Below are positions 43,428-54,754 of a DNA stretch of 64,000 bases, piece by piece. Numbering within the stretch: the first letter of the stretch is position 1; the number at the start of each line of letters is the position of its first letter. Under the pieces are notes generated by a model. The model saw only the letters and a list, made by a program, of their open reading frames with translations, did no database searches and was not told the DNA's origin. This DNA is from BOG-933 sp037132135 (GTDB lineage Bacteria; Pseudomonadota; Alphaproteobacteria; Azospirillales; Azospirillaceae): NCBI GenBank assembly GCA_037132135.1, contig JBAXPR010000001.1, forward strand, positions 54,145-118,144, read 5' to 3'. The position numbers and the translations under genes were made by a program.

Positions 43428-43775
43428 ATGAAACGACTGCTGCTGGCTCTGGTGATTTTGGCGGCCACCGCCGCGCCGTCGCGTGCCGACGATTTCTGGC
43501 GCGAGTCGGGGCGGGCCTGCGTCTTCGGCGCGGCGGTGCTGGGGGTTTCGGCGGCGATGGTGCTCTATCCCGCCGTCGCCTCGGGCGCCACCACCCTGCC
43601 CGCAACCACTTTGGTCATCGGCAACACCATCTTCGGCTGCGGCCTCGGCATGGTCGGGGCGATGGCGGCCTACGGCTTCGGCGCCCTTTATGACCGCCTG
43701 GCCCCGACCGAGACCGTGCCGGCGATGCCCTCGATGCCCGGGGTGCCCCAAAAGAGCCGGGACTCGGTGACCTGA
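43428..43775 (+). CDS. Small exported membrane protein, paralogue B
   Basis: From ATG 43428 (CGGGAG seven bases upstream) a 115-residue protein: signal peptide (RLLLALVILAATAAPSRA), then a mature domain similar to the preceding gene with conserved ACVFGAAV and IFGCGLGMVGA, two hydrophobic segments, and a Pro/Met/Ser-rich tail of about 25 residues that paralogue A lacks. The two genes are 42 bp apart, an evident tandem duplication. It ends 8 bp before the amidase gene and may be cotranscribed with it. Confidence 0.75.
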   Translation: MKRLLLALVILAATAAPSRADDFWRESGRACVFGAAVLGVSAAMVLYPAVASGATTLPATTLVIGNTIFGCGLGMVGAMAAYGFGALYDRLAPTETVPAMPSMPGVPQKSRDSVT

Positions 43776-43783
43776 CGCCACCG

Positions 43784-44503
43784 GTGATCGAGCGTCCGTC
43801 ACCCAACCATGGCCCCCGGCCCGACGGGGCCATGGTGGATATTCTGCTGATTCATTTCACCGGCCTGCCGACCGCCGCGATCGCCCTCGAGCGGCTGACC
43901 GCCGCCGGCTCGGGGGTCAGCAGCCATTACACCATCGACGAGGACGGCACGGTCTATCGCCATGTCGCCGAGGAGCGGCGGGCATGGCACGCCGGAGTCG
44001 GCTGCTGGCAGGGCTGCCACGACATCAACTCGATCTCGATCGGTATCGAGCTGGTCAATCCCGGCCACGAATTCGGCTATCGGCCGTTCCCCGAGGCCCA
44101 GATGGCCGCCTTGCGCGCCCTGGCCGGCGGGATCGCACGCCGCCACGCCATTCCGCCGGAACGGCTGCTCGGCCATTCCGACATCGCGCCGGCGAGAAAG
44201 CAGGACCCGGGCGAACGCTTCGACTGGCGCGGCCTTGCCACAGCGGGGCTCGGCCTCTGGCCGCAGCCGGAACCCGGCGATGACCGGCCGGCCGGCGACT
44301 CGGAGGTCACGGCGCTGCTCGGGCGCTTCGGCTACGATGTCGACGGCGCCGGCCTGCCCCTGACCCTGCTCGCCTTCCAGCGCCACTTCCACCCCGAATG
44401 GCTCTCGGGCCTGCCACTGACCGAGACGGTCCGCCGGCTCAGGGCCTTGTCACGGGTGCCCATAGCACCTCTTCGATCGTCTCTGCCCCCGAGCACAGCA
44501 TGA
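43784..44503 (+). CDS. amiD: N-acetylmuramoyl-L-alanine amidase, AmiD-like
   Basis: A 239-residue protein starting at GTG 43784. The N-terminal part (about 1-165) is an amidase_2 (AmpD/AmiD) zinc enzyme: the first metal ligand His24 in LLIHFTG, SHYTIDEDGTVYRHV, WHAGVGCWQG, and the C-terminal ligands in GHSDIAPARKQDPG. The last part (about 180-225) resembles a PG_binding_1 domain (FGYDVDGAGLPLTLLAFQRHF). There is no signal peptide visible, so it could be cytoplasmic like AmpD; AmiD in E. coli is a lipoprotein. Its last 65 bases overlap the end of epmA on the other strand. Confidence 0.85.
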   Translation: MIERPSPNHGPRPDGAMVDILLIHFTGLPTAAIALERLTAAGSGVSSHYTIDEDGTVYRHVAEERRAWHAGVGCWQGCHDINSISIGIELVNPGHEFGYRPFPEAQMAALRALAGGIARRHAIPPERLLGHSDIAPARKQDPGERFDWRGLATAGLGLWPQPEPGDDRPAGDSEVTALLGRFGYDVDGAGLPLTLLAFQRHFHPEWLSGLPLTETVRRLRALSRVPIAPLRSSLPPSTA

Positions 44504-45506
44504 CCAGCCGGTCGAAGCCGAGGGCGATGCCGGCGCACTCGGGCAGACCGTACGTCAGGGCCGCGAGAAACTCCTCGTCGATCGGCGTCCGCCGACCGTA
44601 GAGCCGCTCCTGCAGCGCCATGTCGGCCTCGAAGCGGGCGCGCTGTACCGCCGCGTCGGTCAACTCGGCAAAGGCGTTGGCCAGTTCCAGGCCCGAGACG
44701 TACAGCTCGAAGCGTTCGGCCAGCCGCGCATCGCCGGGCTTGGGCCGCGACAGCGCCGCCATCGAGACCGGATAATCGGTGAGAAAGGTCGGCGCCCCCA
44801 ACCCCAGCACCGGCTCGATGCGCTCGAACATCACCCGGAAGACGATGTCCTCCCAGCGGTCGTCGCCGGCGACCCGTATACCGGCGCCAGACGCGGCGTC
44901 TGCCAGAAGGCCTCGGTCGGGGGCGTACGGGTCGGGCGCGGTGGCCAGAAGATCGATCCCGGCGTAGCGGGTGAACGCCTCGGCCACCGTTACTGTCTGC
45001 CACTCGGCATACGGATCACAGTCGCGGCCATGGAAGACAAAGCGCGCGCACCCGGCCGCGGTCGCCGCCGCCCGGACCAGGGCGACGCAATCGGCCATCA
45101 GTTCGGCGGTGCCGGCCCCGGCCCGATACCATTCCAGCATCGAGAATTCCGGGTGGTGGGTCGCAGAGCGCTCGCCGTTGCGGAACACCTTTGCCAGTTG
45201 CCACAGGCGCGGCAGGCCGGCAACCAGCAGCTTCTTCATGGCGAACTCCGGACTGGTATGCAAGAACAGCTGCCGTCGCTCCTCCGGATGAGCCCCCTGG
45301 AGGTCGGTTGCAAAGGCCAGCAGGTGCGGTTCCTGGCCCGGAGAAACCTGGAGCGCCGGGGTTTCGACCTCGACCATCGCCCGCCCGGCCATGAAGCCGC
45401 GCAGGGCAGCCGTGACCCGTCCGCGAACCTCAAGATGGTGCCGACGCCGGGCGAAGACCTCGGGATACCACCAGGGGTATTTCGTACCGGTCAAGGAACC
45501 CTCCAT
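44439..45506 (-). CDS. epmA: EF-P--(R)-beta-lysine ligase EpmA (GenX/PoxA)
   Basis: A 355-residue class II aminoacyl-tRNA synthetase-like enzyme that attaches (R)-beta-lysine to elongation factor P. It lacks the anticodon-binding domain, which distinguishes it from LysRS. Motif 2 (FRNGERSATHHPEFSMLEWY) and motif 3 (GIALGFDRLVML) are clear, with the N-terminal FLHTSPEFAMKKLL. The gene overlaps amiD tail to tail for 65 bp. The partners epmB and efp are not in the window. Confidence 0.9.
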   Translation of the reverse strand: MEGSLTGTKYPWWYPEVFARRRHHLEVRGRVTAALRGFMAGRAMVEVETPALQVSPGQEPHLLAFATDLQGAHPEERRQLFLHTSPEFAMKKLLVAGLPRLWQLAKVFRNGERSATHHPEFSMLEWYRAGAGTAELMADCVALVRAAATAAGCARFVFHGRDCDPYAEWQTVTVAEAFTRYAGIDLLATAPDPYAPDRGLLADAASGAGIRVAGDDRWEDIVFRVMFERIEPVLGLGAPTFLTDYPVSMAALSRPKPGDARLAERFELYVSGLELANAFAELTDAAVQRARFEADMALQERLYGRRTPIDEEFLAALTYGLPECAGIALGFDRLVMLCSGAETIEEVLWAPVTRP

Positions 45507-45626
45507 TTAGTTTTTCCGCCCATCCGGCCCCGATTAATCGCCCGGCCCGCAGCCGGGTGACGCTGGCATCAGTGGCCACCGGTGTGCTATGAAGACAGCA
45601 TCAATAATCTCTCGTGGAGAGTCAAA

Positions 45627-45965
45627 ATGCGCATTCTCGCCCTCGCTTTCATGCTGCTGCTCGCCATGCCGGTGGTTGCGGTTTCGACCGCTCAGGCCCA
45701 GACCCAGCAGGCGTCGGCGGGAACGGACGATCTGCGCGAAGGGTTGCGCGGCGCGCTCAATCAGTCCCGCCAGTTTCTCGGCAACCTTTTGACCGAGGCC
45801 AAGAGCGCCAGCGGCCTCAACGACGAGCAACTTTATGCGGTCGGCGTCGGCCTGCTCGGCGGCCTGCTGGTCGCGGACGTGGTTGGCACCGGCGGCATCG
45901 GCACCGTCTTCTTCGCCGGCGCCGGCGGCCTGTTCGGCAAGTGGGCGACCGCCCCGGCCAAGTAA
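45627..45965 (+). CDS. Small exported Gly-rich protein
   Basis: From ATG 45627 with GTGGAGAG upstream: 112 residues. A signal peptide (RILALAFMLLLAMPVVAVSTAQA, cut near residue 24) is followed by a helical polar part (TDDLREGLRGALNQSRQFLGNLLTEA) and a Gly-rich hydrophobic C-terminal segment (GVGLLGGLLVADVVGTGGIGTVFFAG). It resembles the two paralogues at 43.1-43.8 kb only in size and style; I do not see a convincing alignment. No family is recognised. It is upstream of carB, on the same strand. Confidence 0.7.
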   Translation: MRILALAFMLLLAMPVVAVSTAQAQTQQASAGTDDLREGLRGALNQSRQFLGNLLTEAKSASGLNDEQLYAVGVGLLGGLLVADVVGTGGIGTVFFAGAGGLFGKWATAPAK

Positions 45966-46037
45966 GCCCGCTTTGGCACGCCGGGGCTAGGCGACGGCGC
46001 CCGGCGCCGTTATAACAGCGGTGAACCGATGGAGCGG

Positions 46038-46063
46038 CCCCTCTCTCGAACCGGGAGAGGGGC
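46038..46063 (+). terminator. Hairpin between small gene and carB
   Basis: CCCCTCTC (46038-46045) pairs with GAGAGGGG (46055-46062), closed further by one G-C pair, and is followed by GTTTG. It probably terminates the preceding gene and may insulate carB; the T-tract is short. Confidence 0.5.
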
Positions 46064-46115
46064 GTTTGCTGTGTCGGGCCTTTTTCCGGTCAAACGCACC
46101 CAGCCCACAGGCGCC

Positions 46116-49355
<3,240 letters not shown>

Positions 49356-49561
49356 GCAGCGGCGCGGGGAGTCGGGGTTTTCAAGTCGTTTCGTGATTCT
49401 CCTCATGGCGGGCCTGCCGGGATTCTCGAGCATCCGGTTTTGCGTGGGGACAGCCCCGCCAGGGCTGCGGCGGTGACTTTGACGGCGCTCCTTGGCGCCA
49501 AATTCTTTTGGACGCGGCGCCTCGGCTGATGGTGCCAGGACAGGATGACGGATCAGGGACA

Positions 49562-50035
49562 ATGGAAAAAATCCCGATGACCGCAGGTGGTTACAACCGT
49601 CTGCAGGAGGAACTGAGGCAGCTGAAGACCGTGGAGCGGCCGGCCGTGATCAAGGCCATCGCCGAGGCGCGGGAGCATGGTGATCTTTCAGAAAATGCCG
49701 AGTACCACGCCGCACGCGAGCGCCAGAGCTTCATCGAGGGCCGGGTCCTCGAGCTGGAGGATCGCATCAGCCGCGCCGAGGTCATCGACGTTTCCAAACT
49801 TTCGGGCGATGCCGTCAAGTTTGGCGCCACCGTCACCGTCGCCGACGAGGATACCGACGAGGAACTGGTGTTTCAAATCGTCGGCCAGGATGAGAGCAAC
49901 ATCAAGGCCGGCCTGCTCTCGATCACCTCGCCGCTGGCGCGGGCGCTGATCGGCAAGTCCGTGGGTGACAATGTCGAGGTCACCACGCCCGGCGGCTCCA
50001 AGAGCTATGAAGTAATCAAGATCGTCTATCGCTGA
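49562..50035 (+). CDS. greA: Transcription elongation factor GreA
   Basis: A 157-residue factor that reactivates stalled RNA polymerase by stimulating cleavage of the backtracked transcript. The N-terminal coiled coil carries the tip motif around GDLSENAEYHAARERQ, with the catalytic acidic residues Asp41 and Glu44 at the turn. The C-terminal FKBP-like domain (KSVGDNVEVTTPGGSKSYEVIKI) is present. Start at ATG 49562 with AGGGA upstream. It is about 200 bp after carB and may have its own promoter. Confidence 0.96.
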   Translation: MEKIPMTAGGYNRLQEELRQLKTVERPAVIKAIAEAREHGDLSENAEYHAARERQSFIEGRVLELEDRISRAEVIDVSKLSGDAVKFGATVTVADEDTDEELVFQIVGQDESNIKAGLLSITSPLARALIGKSVGDNVEVTTPGGSKSYEVIKIVYR

Positions 50036-50117
50036 CGAGGCGACGGTCGCAGGGCCGTCCCCCTGCCTCCAGAGCCCGAAGGGCGCGCTCGTCCGGCAAA
50101 GATTCCGGGCGCCCTGG

Positions 50118-50561
50118 CTAACGGCGGTCGAGCGCTTCGACTTTCAAGAGCAGGCCATCGGTGCCGACCACCTTGACCTTGGCGCCGGCCGGCCGGTCTT
50201 CCCCCTCGACGGTCCAGAGGGTATCGTCGGCGAAGGCCCGCCCCCGGCCATTGACGATCGCTGATTCCAGCACAATCACCCGGCCGATGAACTGCTGCCC
50301 CCGGCGGCTGAAGCTGCCCTCGGAGAGGTCGCCGCCGCCGCCGCGGATCACCTGGCGCGAAACCAGCAGCATGGCCACGGCCAGACCGGCAAAGGCCAGC
50401 ACCTGAATCTGCCAGGAGAGATCGGAGAGTACGAACACCACGAGGCCGACGATCAACGCGGCGACCCCGAGCCACAGGAAAAACCCGCGCTGTGCGAGCA
50501 TATCCAGGGCACCGAGAACCGCCGCGATCACCCACCAATGCCAGAATTCGAGTTCGCTCAT
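50118..50561 (-). CDS. NfeD-like membrane protein
   Basis: A 147-residue short NfeD: hydrophobic N-terminal half with several membrane segments (about 8-75) and a C-terminal OB-fold domain (about 85-147, QFIGRVIVLESAIVNGRGRAFADDTLWTVEG and the KVVGTDGLLLKVE strand). These proteins work with SPFH/stomatin partners in membrane quality control. The gene follows the SPFH gene by 36 bp, the classical pairing. Confidence 0.9.
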   Translation of the reverse strand: MSELEFWHWWVIAAVLGALDMLAQRGFFLWLGVAALIVGLVVFVLSDLSWQIQVLAFAGLAVAMLLVSRQVIRGGGGDLSEGSFSRRGQQFIGRVIVLESAIVNGRGRAFADDTLWTVEGEDRPAGAKVKVVGTDGLLLKVEALDRR

Positions 50562-50597
50562 CTCAGCTCTCAGCCAGCCCTCGCGGGCCGGGCTGCT

Positions 50598-51542
50598 TTA
50601 CGCCTTGCCCCCGGAGTCACTGCCACTGCCGAAGGCTTCGCGAGCGATCTCGGCGATACCGCCGAGCGCACCGATGACATTGGCAGCTTCGAGCGGCAGG
50701 AACAGCACCTTCTGGTTGGGCGCCGAAGCGATCGCCTTGAGGGCGCCGACATACTGCTGGGCAACGAAATAGTTGATCGCCTTGACGTCGCCGCCCTGGA
50801 TCGCCTGAGACATCAGGCGGGTCGCCTCGGACTCGGCCTGCGCCGCGCGCTCCCGGGCTTCGGCATCGCGGTATCCGGCCTCGCGACGGCCTTCGGCCTC
50901 AAGGATCGTTGCCTGCTTCTGGCCTTCGGCGCGCAGGATCGCGGCCTGACGCTGGCCTTCCGCTTCCAGGATCGAGGCGCGGCGGTCGCGTTCCGCCTTC
51001 ATCTGGCGGGCCATGCTGTCAACGAGATCACGCGGGGGTTGAATGTCGCGGATTTCGATTCGGGTCACCTTGACGCCCCAGGGGCTGGTCGCGTCATCGA
51101 CCACATGCAGAAGCTGCTGATTGATCTTGTCGCGCTGGGACAGCAGTTCGTCGAGATCCATCGAGCCCATCACCGTCCGAATATTGGTCATGGTGAGGTT
51201 GAGGATCGCGAGGTGCATGTTGCTGACCTCGTATGAAGCCTTGGCGGCGTCGAGCACCGAATAGAACACCACGCCATCCACCGTGACCATGGCGTTGTCC
51301 TTGGTGATCACCTCCTGCGACGGCACGTCGAGCACGGTCTCCATCATGCTGATGCGATGGCCGATTCTGTCCACCAGCGGCACGATCAGATGCAAGCCGG
51401 GTGACAGGGTCCGGGTATACCGGCCGAATCGTTCGACCGTGAACTCCTTACCCTGCGGGATGGTCTGAACCCCGAGCCAGACCAGAATCAGAGCAAAGGC
51501 GAAGATCGCCACCGCGAAGAGCGTAAAACCGGTAAATTCCAT
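50598..51542 (-). CDS. qmcA: SPFH/Band 7 (stomatin-like, QmcA) protein
   Basis: A 314-residue membrane-anchored protein: one N-terminal transmembrane helix (LFAVAIFAFALILVWLGV), the band 7 domain with PQGKEFTVERFGRYTRTLSPGLHLIVPLVD and TIRTVMGSMDLDELLSQRDKIN-like motifs, followed by a charged helical coiled coil (RRASILEAEGQRQAAILRAEGQ repeats) and a Gly-rich end. Good ribosome site (GAGGGG). It forms ring-shaped oligomers around membrane proteases such as FtsH in other bacteria. Confidence 0.93.
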   Translation of the reverse strand: MEFTGFTLFAVAIFAFALILVWLGVQTIPQGKEFTVERFGRYTRTLSPGLHLIVPLVDRIGHRISMMETVLDVPSQEVITKDNAMVTVDGVVFYSVLDAAKASYEVSNMHLAILNLTMTNIRTVMGSMDLDELLSQRDKINQQLLHVVDDATSPWGVKVTRIEIRDIQPPRDLVDSMARQMKAERDRRASILEAEGQRQAAILRAEGQKQATILEAEGRREAGYRDAEARERAAQAESEATRLMSQAIQGGDVKAINYFVAQQYVGALKAIASAPNQKVLFLPLEAANVIGALGGIAEIAREAFGSGSDSGGKA

Positions 51543-51811
51543 CGTAATCCCCTCGTCTGGGCATCCGCCGGGACCGTGTCACGATCCGACCGGCACTATG
51601 CCGCGAAACAAAACGAAAATAAACCGGGCCGTCGTGCCCCGCTCCCGCCACCAGACCAATCCCCAAGCCCGCCAACTCCTGCCCCCGGACCACAAACAGG
51701 CGTCTTGGGGCCGGGAAGCGGCTACGGCTCGGCGGCCAGCTTAATCCAGAGACCGGTTCACCGCCAGCCAATTGATCAAAACCAGCGTCGACACCAGCCC
51801 CCAAGTCTTGT

Positions 51812-52663
51812 CTACCCCGCCGCCTTGCGCAAACCGACACCGGCGGCGCCGCCATCGGCGATGACATAGAGACCACGCTGGCCCTCCAGCGGCTTGAAGC
51901 GGTCGGTGATCCCGAGCACGGTTTCGGCACCGCCCAGATAAAGCACGCCATCGGCCGGCATGATCCGCGCGACCTGCTCCAAAACCCGGCCCTTGGTCGT
52001 CTGATCAAAGTAAATCAGAACATTACGGCAGAACACGACGTCGAACTGGCCAAGCGGCGTCAGGTCACCAAGCAAGTTGTATTCGCGGAAGGTCGCCATC
52101 TGGCGGATCTGCGGACTGATCTGCCACTTGTCTCCGCTCTGCTTGAAATACTTGACCAGCATCGTGATCGGCAGGCCGCGCTGGACTTCAAACTGGGTGT
52201 AGACCCCGGTCTTGCAGCGCTCGACCATCTCGGCCGAAATGTCGGTGCCGATGATCTCGATTTTCCAGCCCGAGAGCTTTGCGCCCTCCTCCAGCAGCAG
52301 CATGGCCAGGGAATAGGCCTCCTGGCCGCTGGAACAAGCCGCCGACCAGATGCGAATCTGCCGTCTGGTCGCCCGGGTCTCCAGCAGCTTCGGCAGGACC
52401 AGCTGCTTGAACAGGTCAAACGGCTTCTGGTCGCGGAAGAACGACGACTCGTTGGTGGTCATCGCCTCGGTGATATCGCGCAGCAGCGCTTCATCTTTGC
52501 GCCCGCGCACACTCTGGGCCAGTTCATCCAGCCCTTTCATGTTCCACTTGCGGGCCACCGGCATCAGGCGCGATTCGAGCAGATAGGCCTTGTCCTTGGT
52601 CAGGACCAGCCCCGAACGCTGCTTCAGCAGGTTGGAGAACATGTCGAAATCTTCGACCTTCAT
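51812..52663 (-). CDS. cheR: Chemotaxis protein methyltransferase CheR
   Basis: A 283-residue SAM-dependent methyltransferase that methylates chemoreceptor glutamates. ATG 52663 overlaps the cheB stop by four bases; the frame is open upstream but that part is the antisense-like shadow of cheB. N-terminal helical domain (MKVEDFDMFSNLLKQRSGLVL) and the catalytic domain with TNESSFFRDQKPF, IWSAACSSGQEAYSLAML, GTDISAEMVE and FDVVFCRNVLIYFD. The last gene of the operon; the 269 bp downstream to the SPFH gene hold no gene I can support. Confidence 0.95.
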   Translation of the reverse strand: MKVEDFDMFSNLLKQRSGLVLTKDKAYLLESRLMPVARKWNMKGLDELAQSVRGRKDEALLRDITEAMTTNESSFFRDQKPFDLFKQLVLPKLLETRATRRQIRIWSAACSSGQEAYSLAMLLLEEGAKLSGWKIEIIGTDISAEMVERCKTGVYTQFEVQRGLPITMLVKYFKQSGDKWQISPQIRQMATFREYNLLGDLTPLGQFDVVFCRNVLIYFDQTTKGRVLEQVARIMPADGVLYLGGAETVLGITDRFKPLEGQRGLYVIADGGAAGVGLRKAAG

Positions 52664-53832
52664 GCCGCGGTCCTCAATGCAAACTTGCGAATGTAAGGCC
52701 CGATCTCCTTCAGCGGCAAGATGGCGCTGCACAGGCCCGCGGTCGCCACCGCCCCGGGCATGCCCCACACCACGCTCGACGCCTCGTCTTGCCCGACGAC
52801 CACACCGCCGGCGGCGGTAACCTCCTGGCAACCCTTCATGCCGTCCTGGCCCATTCCCGTCAGGATCACCGTCAAGACCTTGCGCCCATAGGCCCGGACG
52901 ATACTCCGCAACATCGGGTCCACCGCCGGCCGGCAGAAATTCTCGGGCGGGTCTTTCGACAGGCTGAGCACGCTGGTGCCGCCCCGATTGACCACCAGCA
53001 TGTGATAGTCCCCCGGCGCGACATAGGCGCGATTTTCGACGATCGCCTCGCCGTCCTTGGCTTCGGCGCACACGATACCGCATTGGCGGGAGATGTGCTC
53101 CGCCAAAATCGTCGTAAACGTCGCCGGCATGTGCTGAGTGATGAGAATCGGCTGGGTCACCCCGCCCTTGAGGTGGGCCAGCACCTCGAACAGCGCCTGC
53201 GGCCCGCCGGTCGAACTGCCGATCGCGATGATGTCGGGCCGGACCTGCTGGGCGATCGGCCGCAGCGCCGGCGGCCCCGCGGATTCGGAGCGCGGCCGGT
53301 ACGGGGTGAACACCGGCGCCGCCGCCGGCAGGGCCTGGGAGCGGACATCGGGGCGCGACCGGGTTCCCGCCCGCCGGGCGTTGGCGCCGAGCGCCTTCAC
53401 TTTGGAAACCAGTTCGCGCTTGAAGACATCGGCACCGCTGATCTCCCGTGTCGTGGTCGGCTTCGGAATATAGTCCGCCGCCCCGGCCTGCAGCGCCCTC
53501 ATGCTGATGTCGGCGTTCCGCAGCGTCAGCGTTGAGGCCATGATGATCTTGACCGAGGGACAGACCACCAGCAGCTTGGGAATGGCGGTCAGCCCATCCA
53601 TCACCGGCATCTCGACATCAAGCACAATGACGTCGACCGTGTTGCGCTGAAGCGAATTGATGGCCATCTGGCCGTCGCCGACCGAGGCCACGACGCGGAT
53701 TTCCGGGTCACCCTCGAGGGCACGGGTCAGCAGCCCGCGGATCACGGCGGAGTCGTCGACCACCATGACCCGGTACGGGTCCGTCCCCTCAGTCTTGACC
53801 GGGGGAATGCCCCTGCTTGCGAAATCACTCAT
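52660..53832 (-). CDS. cheB: Chemotaxis methylesterase/deamidase CheB
   Basis: A 390-residue response regulator-methylesterase from ATG 53832 (a TTG four codons upstream is possible). The N-terminal receiver domain has VMVVDDSAVIRGLL and the phosphoacceptor Asp in IVLDVEMPVMDGL. After a linker, the methylesterase domain has the catalytic Ser (AIGSSTGGPQAL), His (LITQHMPATF) and Asp (LTGMGQDGMKG). It removes methyl groups from receptors when phosphorylated by CheA. It lies 16 bp after cheY and overlaps cheR. Confidence 0.95.
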   Translation of the reverse strand: MSDFASRGIPPVKTEGTDPYRVMVVDDSAVIRGLLTRALEGDPEIRVVASVGDGQMAINSLQRNTVDVIVLDVEMPVMDGLTAIPKLLVVCPSVKIIMASTLTLRNADISMRALQAGAADYIPKPTTTREISGADVFKRELVSKVKALGANARRAGTRSRPDVRSQALPAAAPVFTPYRPRSESAGPPALRPIAQQVRPDIIAIGSSTGGPQALFEVLAHLKGGVTQPILITQHMPATFTTILAEHISRQCGIVCAEAKDGEAIVENRAYVAPGDYHMLVVNRGGTSVLSLSKDPPENFCRPAVDPMLRSIVRAYGRKVLTVILTGMGQDGMKGCQEVTAAGGVVVGQDEASSVVWGMPGAVATAGLCSAILPLKEIGPYIRKFALRTAA

Positions 53833-53848
53833 GCCCTGGCTCAAGCCC

Positions 53849-54214
53849 TCACAGCAACCCGACTTGAGCGAATTTCGTCTGGATGATATCGCTGTCGAAA
53901 GGCTTCATGATGTATTCGTTTGCCCCGGCGCTCAAGGCCTCTTGAATATGCGCCAAGTCGTTTTCGGTGGTGCAGAAGACAACTTTCGGCTCCTGACCGC
54001 CCGTCATTTTGCGCAGACGCCGCAGGAACTCGATTCCGGTCATCACCGGCATGTTCCAGTCCAGCAGAATCGCATCCGGCATCTTGAGCGCACAGGCTTC
54101 CATTGCCTTCTTGCCGTCCTCGGCCTCGGAACAGCTGAATTGCAGCTCCTCGAGAATCTTCCGCGCTACCTTGCGGACGACACGGCTATCATCAACAACC
54201 AGACAGGATTTCAT
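53849..54214 (-). CDS. cheY: Chemotaxis response regulator CheY
   Basis: A 121-residue single-domain receiver with acidic pair Asp8-Asp9, phosphoacceptor Asp52 (LLDWNMPVMTG), conserved Thr (FCTTEND) and Lys (YIMKPFD). It carries the signal to the flagellar motor or serves as a phosphate sink. It is placed between cheW and cheB. Confidence 0.94.
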   Translation of the reverse strand: MKSCLVVDDSRVVRKVARKILEELQFSCSEAEDGKKAMEACALKMPDAILLDWNMPVMTGIEFLRRLRKMTGGQEPKVVFCTTENDLAHIQEALSAGANEYIMKPFDSDIIQTKFAQVGLL

Positions 54215-54259
54215 CAGACATGCCTCGGCCGGGATTCGGTGACAAGGGCCTCACCGACC

Positions 54260-54754
54260 CTATGCCGCCTCCAGATTGGCGAAGTTCAGCAGTCGCGACA
54301 CGTCCAGCACCACCATCAACTGGTTGTTGAGCCGATAGATGCCGGTCGAAACCTCCCGCCAGCGGGCATCGAGCGTCGCCGGATTGCGTTCAAAATCGTC
54401 GGTGGAGAGGCTGAGCACCTCGCCGACGCTGTCGACGATCAGGCTGTAAAGCTCGCCCCGGAGATCAACCACAATGCTCATCTCGGGCTTGTCCTTGGCC
54501 CGGCCGGGCAGGCCCAGACGCAGGCGGACGTCGATCGCGGTGACGATGCGACCGCGAAGATTGAGCGAGCCCGCAACCTCGGGCGGCGCCAGCGGAATCC
54601 GCGTGATCCGCTGGTGGCCAAGCACGTCCTGGACCTGCAGCACCGGGATGCCGAACAGCTGGTTGGCAATGGTCATGGTGACAAAGTCCTGGTTGCCACC
54701 AGAACTCTGCTCCTCGGCCTTGCCCTTCTTGGCGGGCAGTTTTGCGTTGCTCAT
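54260..54754 (-). CDS. cheW: Chemotaxis coupling protein CheW
   Basis: A 164-residue scaffold protein linking CheA to receptors. Beta-rich CheW fold with QDFVTMTIANQLFGIPVLQVQDVL and LNLRGRIVTAIDVRLRLGL and EVLSLSTDDFERNPATL. It overlaps the cheA stop by four bases (ATGA), so it is translationally coupled. Confidence 0.95.
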   Translation of the reverse strand: MSNAKLPAKKGKAEEQSSGGNQDFVTMTIANQLFGIPVLQVQDVLGHQRITRIPLAPPEVAGSLNLRGRIVTAIDVRLRLGLPGRAKDKPEMSIVVDLRGELYSLIVDSVGEVLSLSTDDFERNPATLDARWREVSTGIYRLNNQLMVVLDVSRLLNFANLEAA

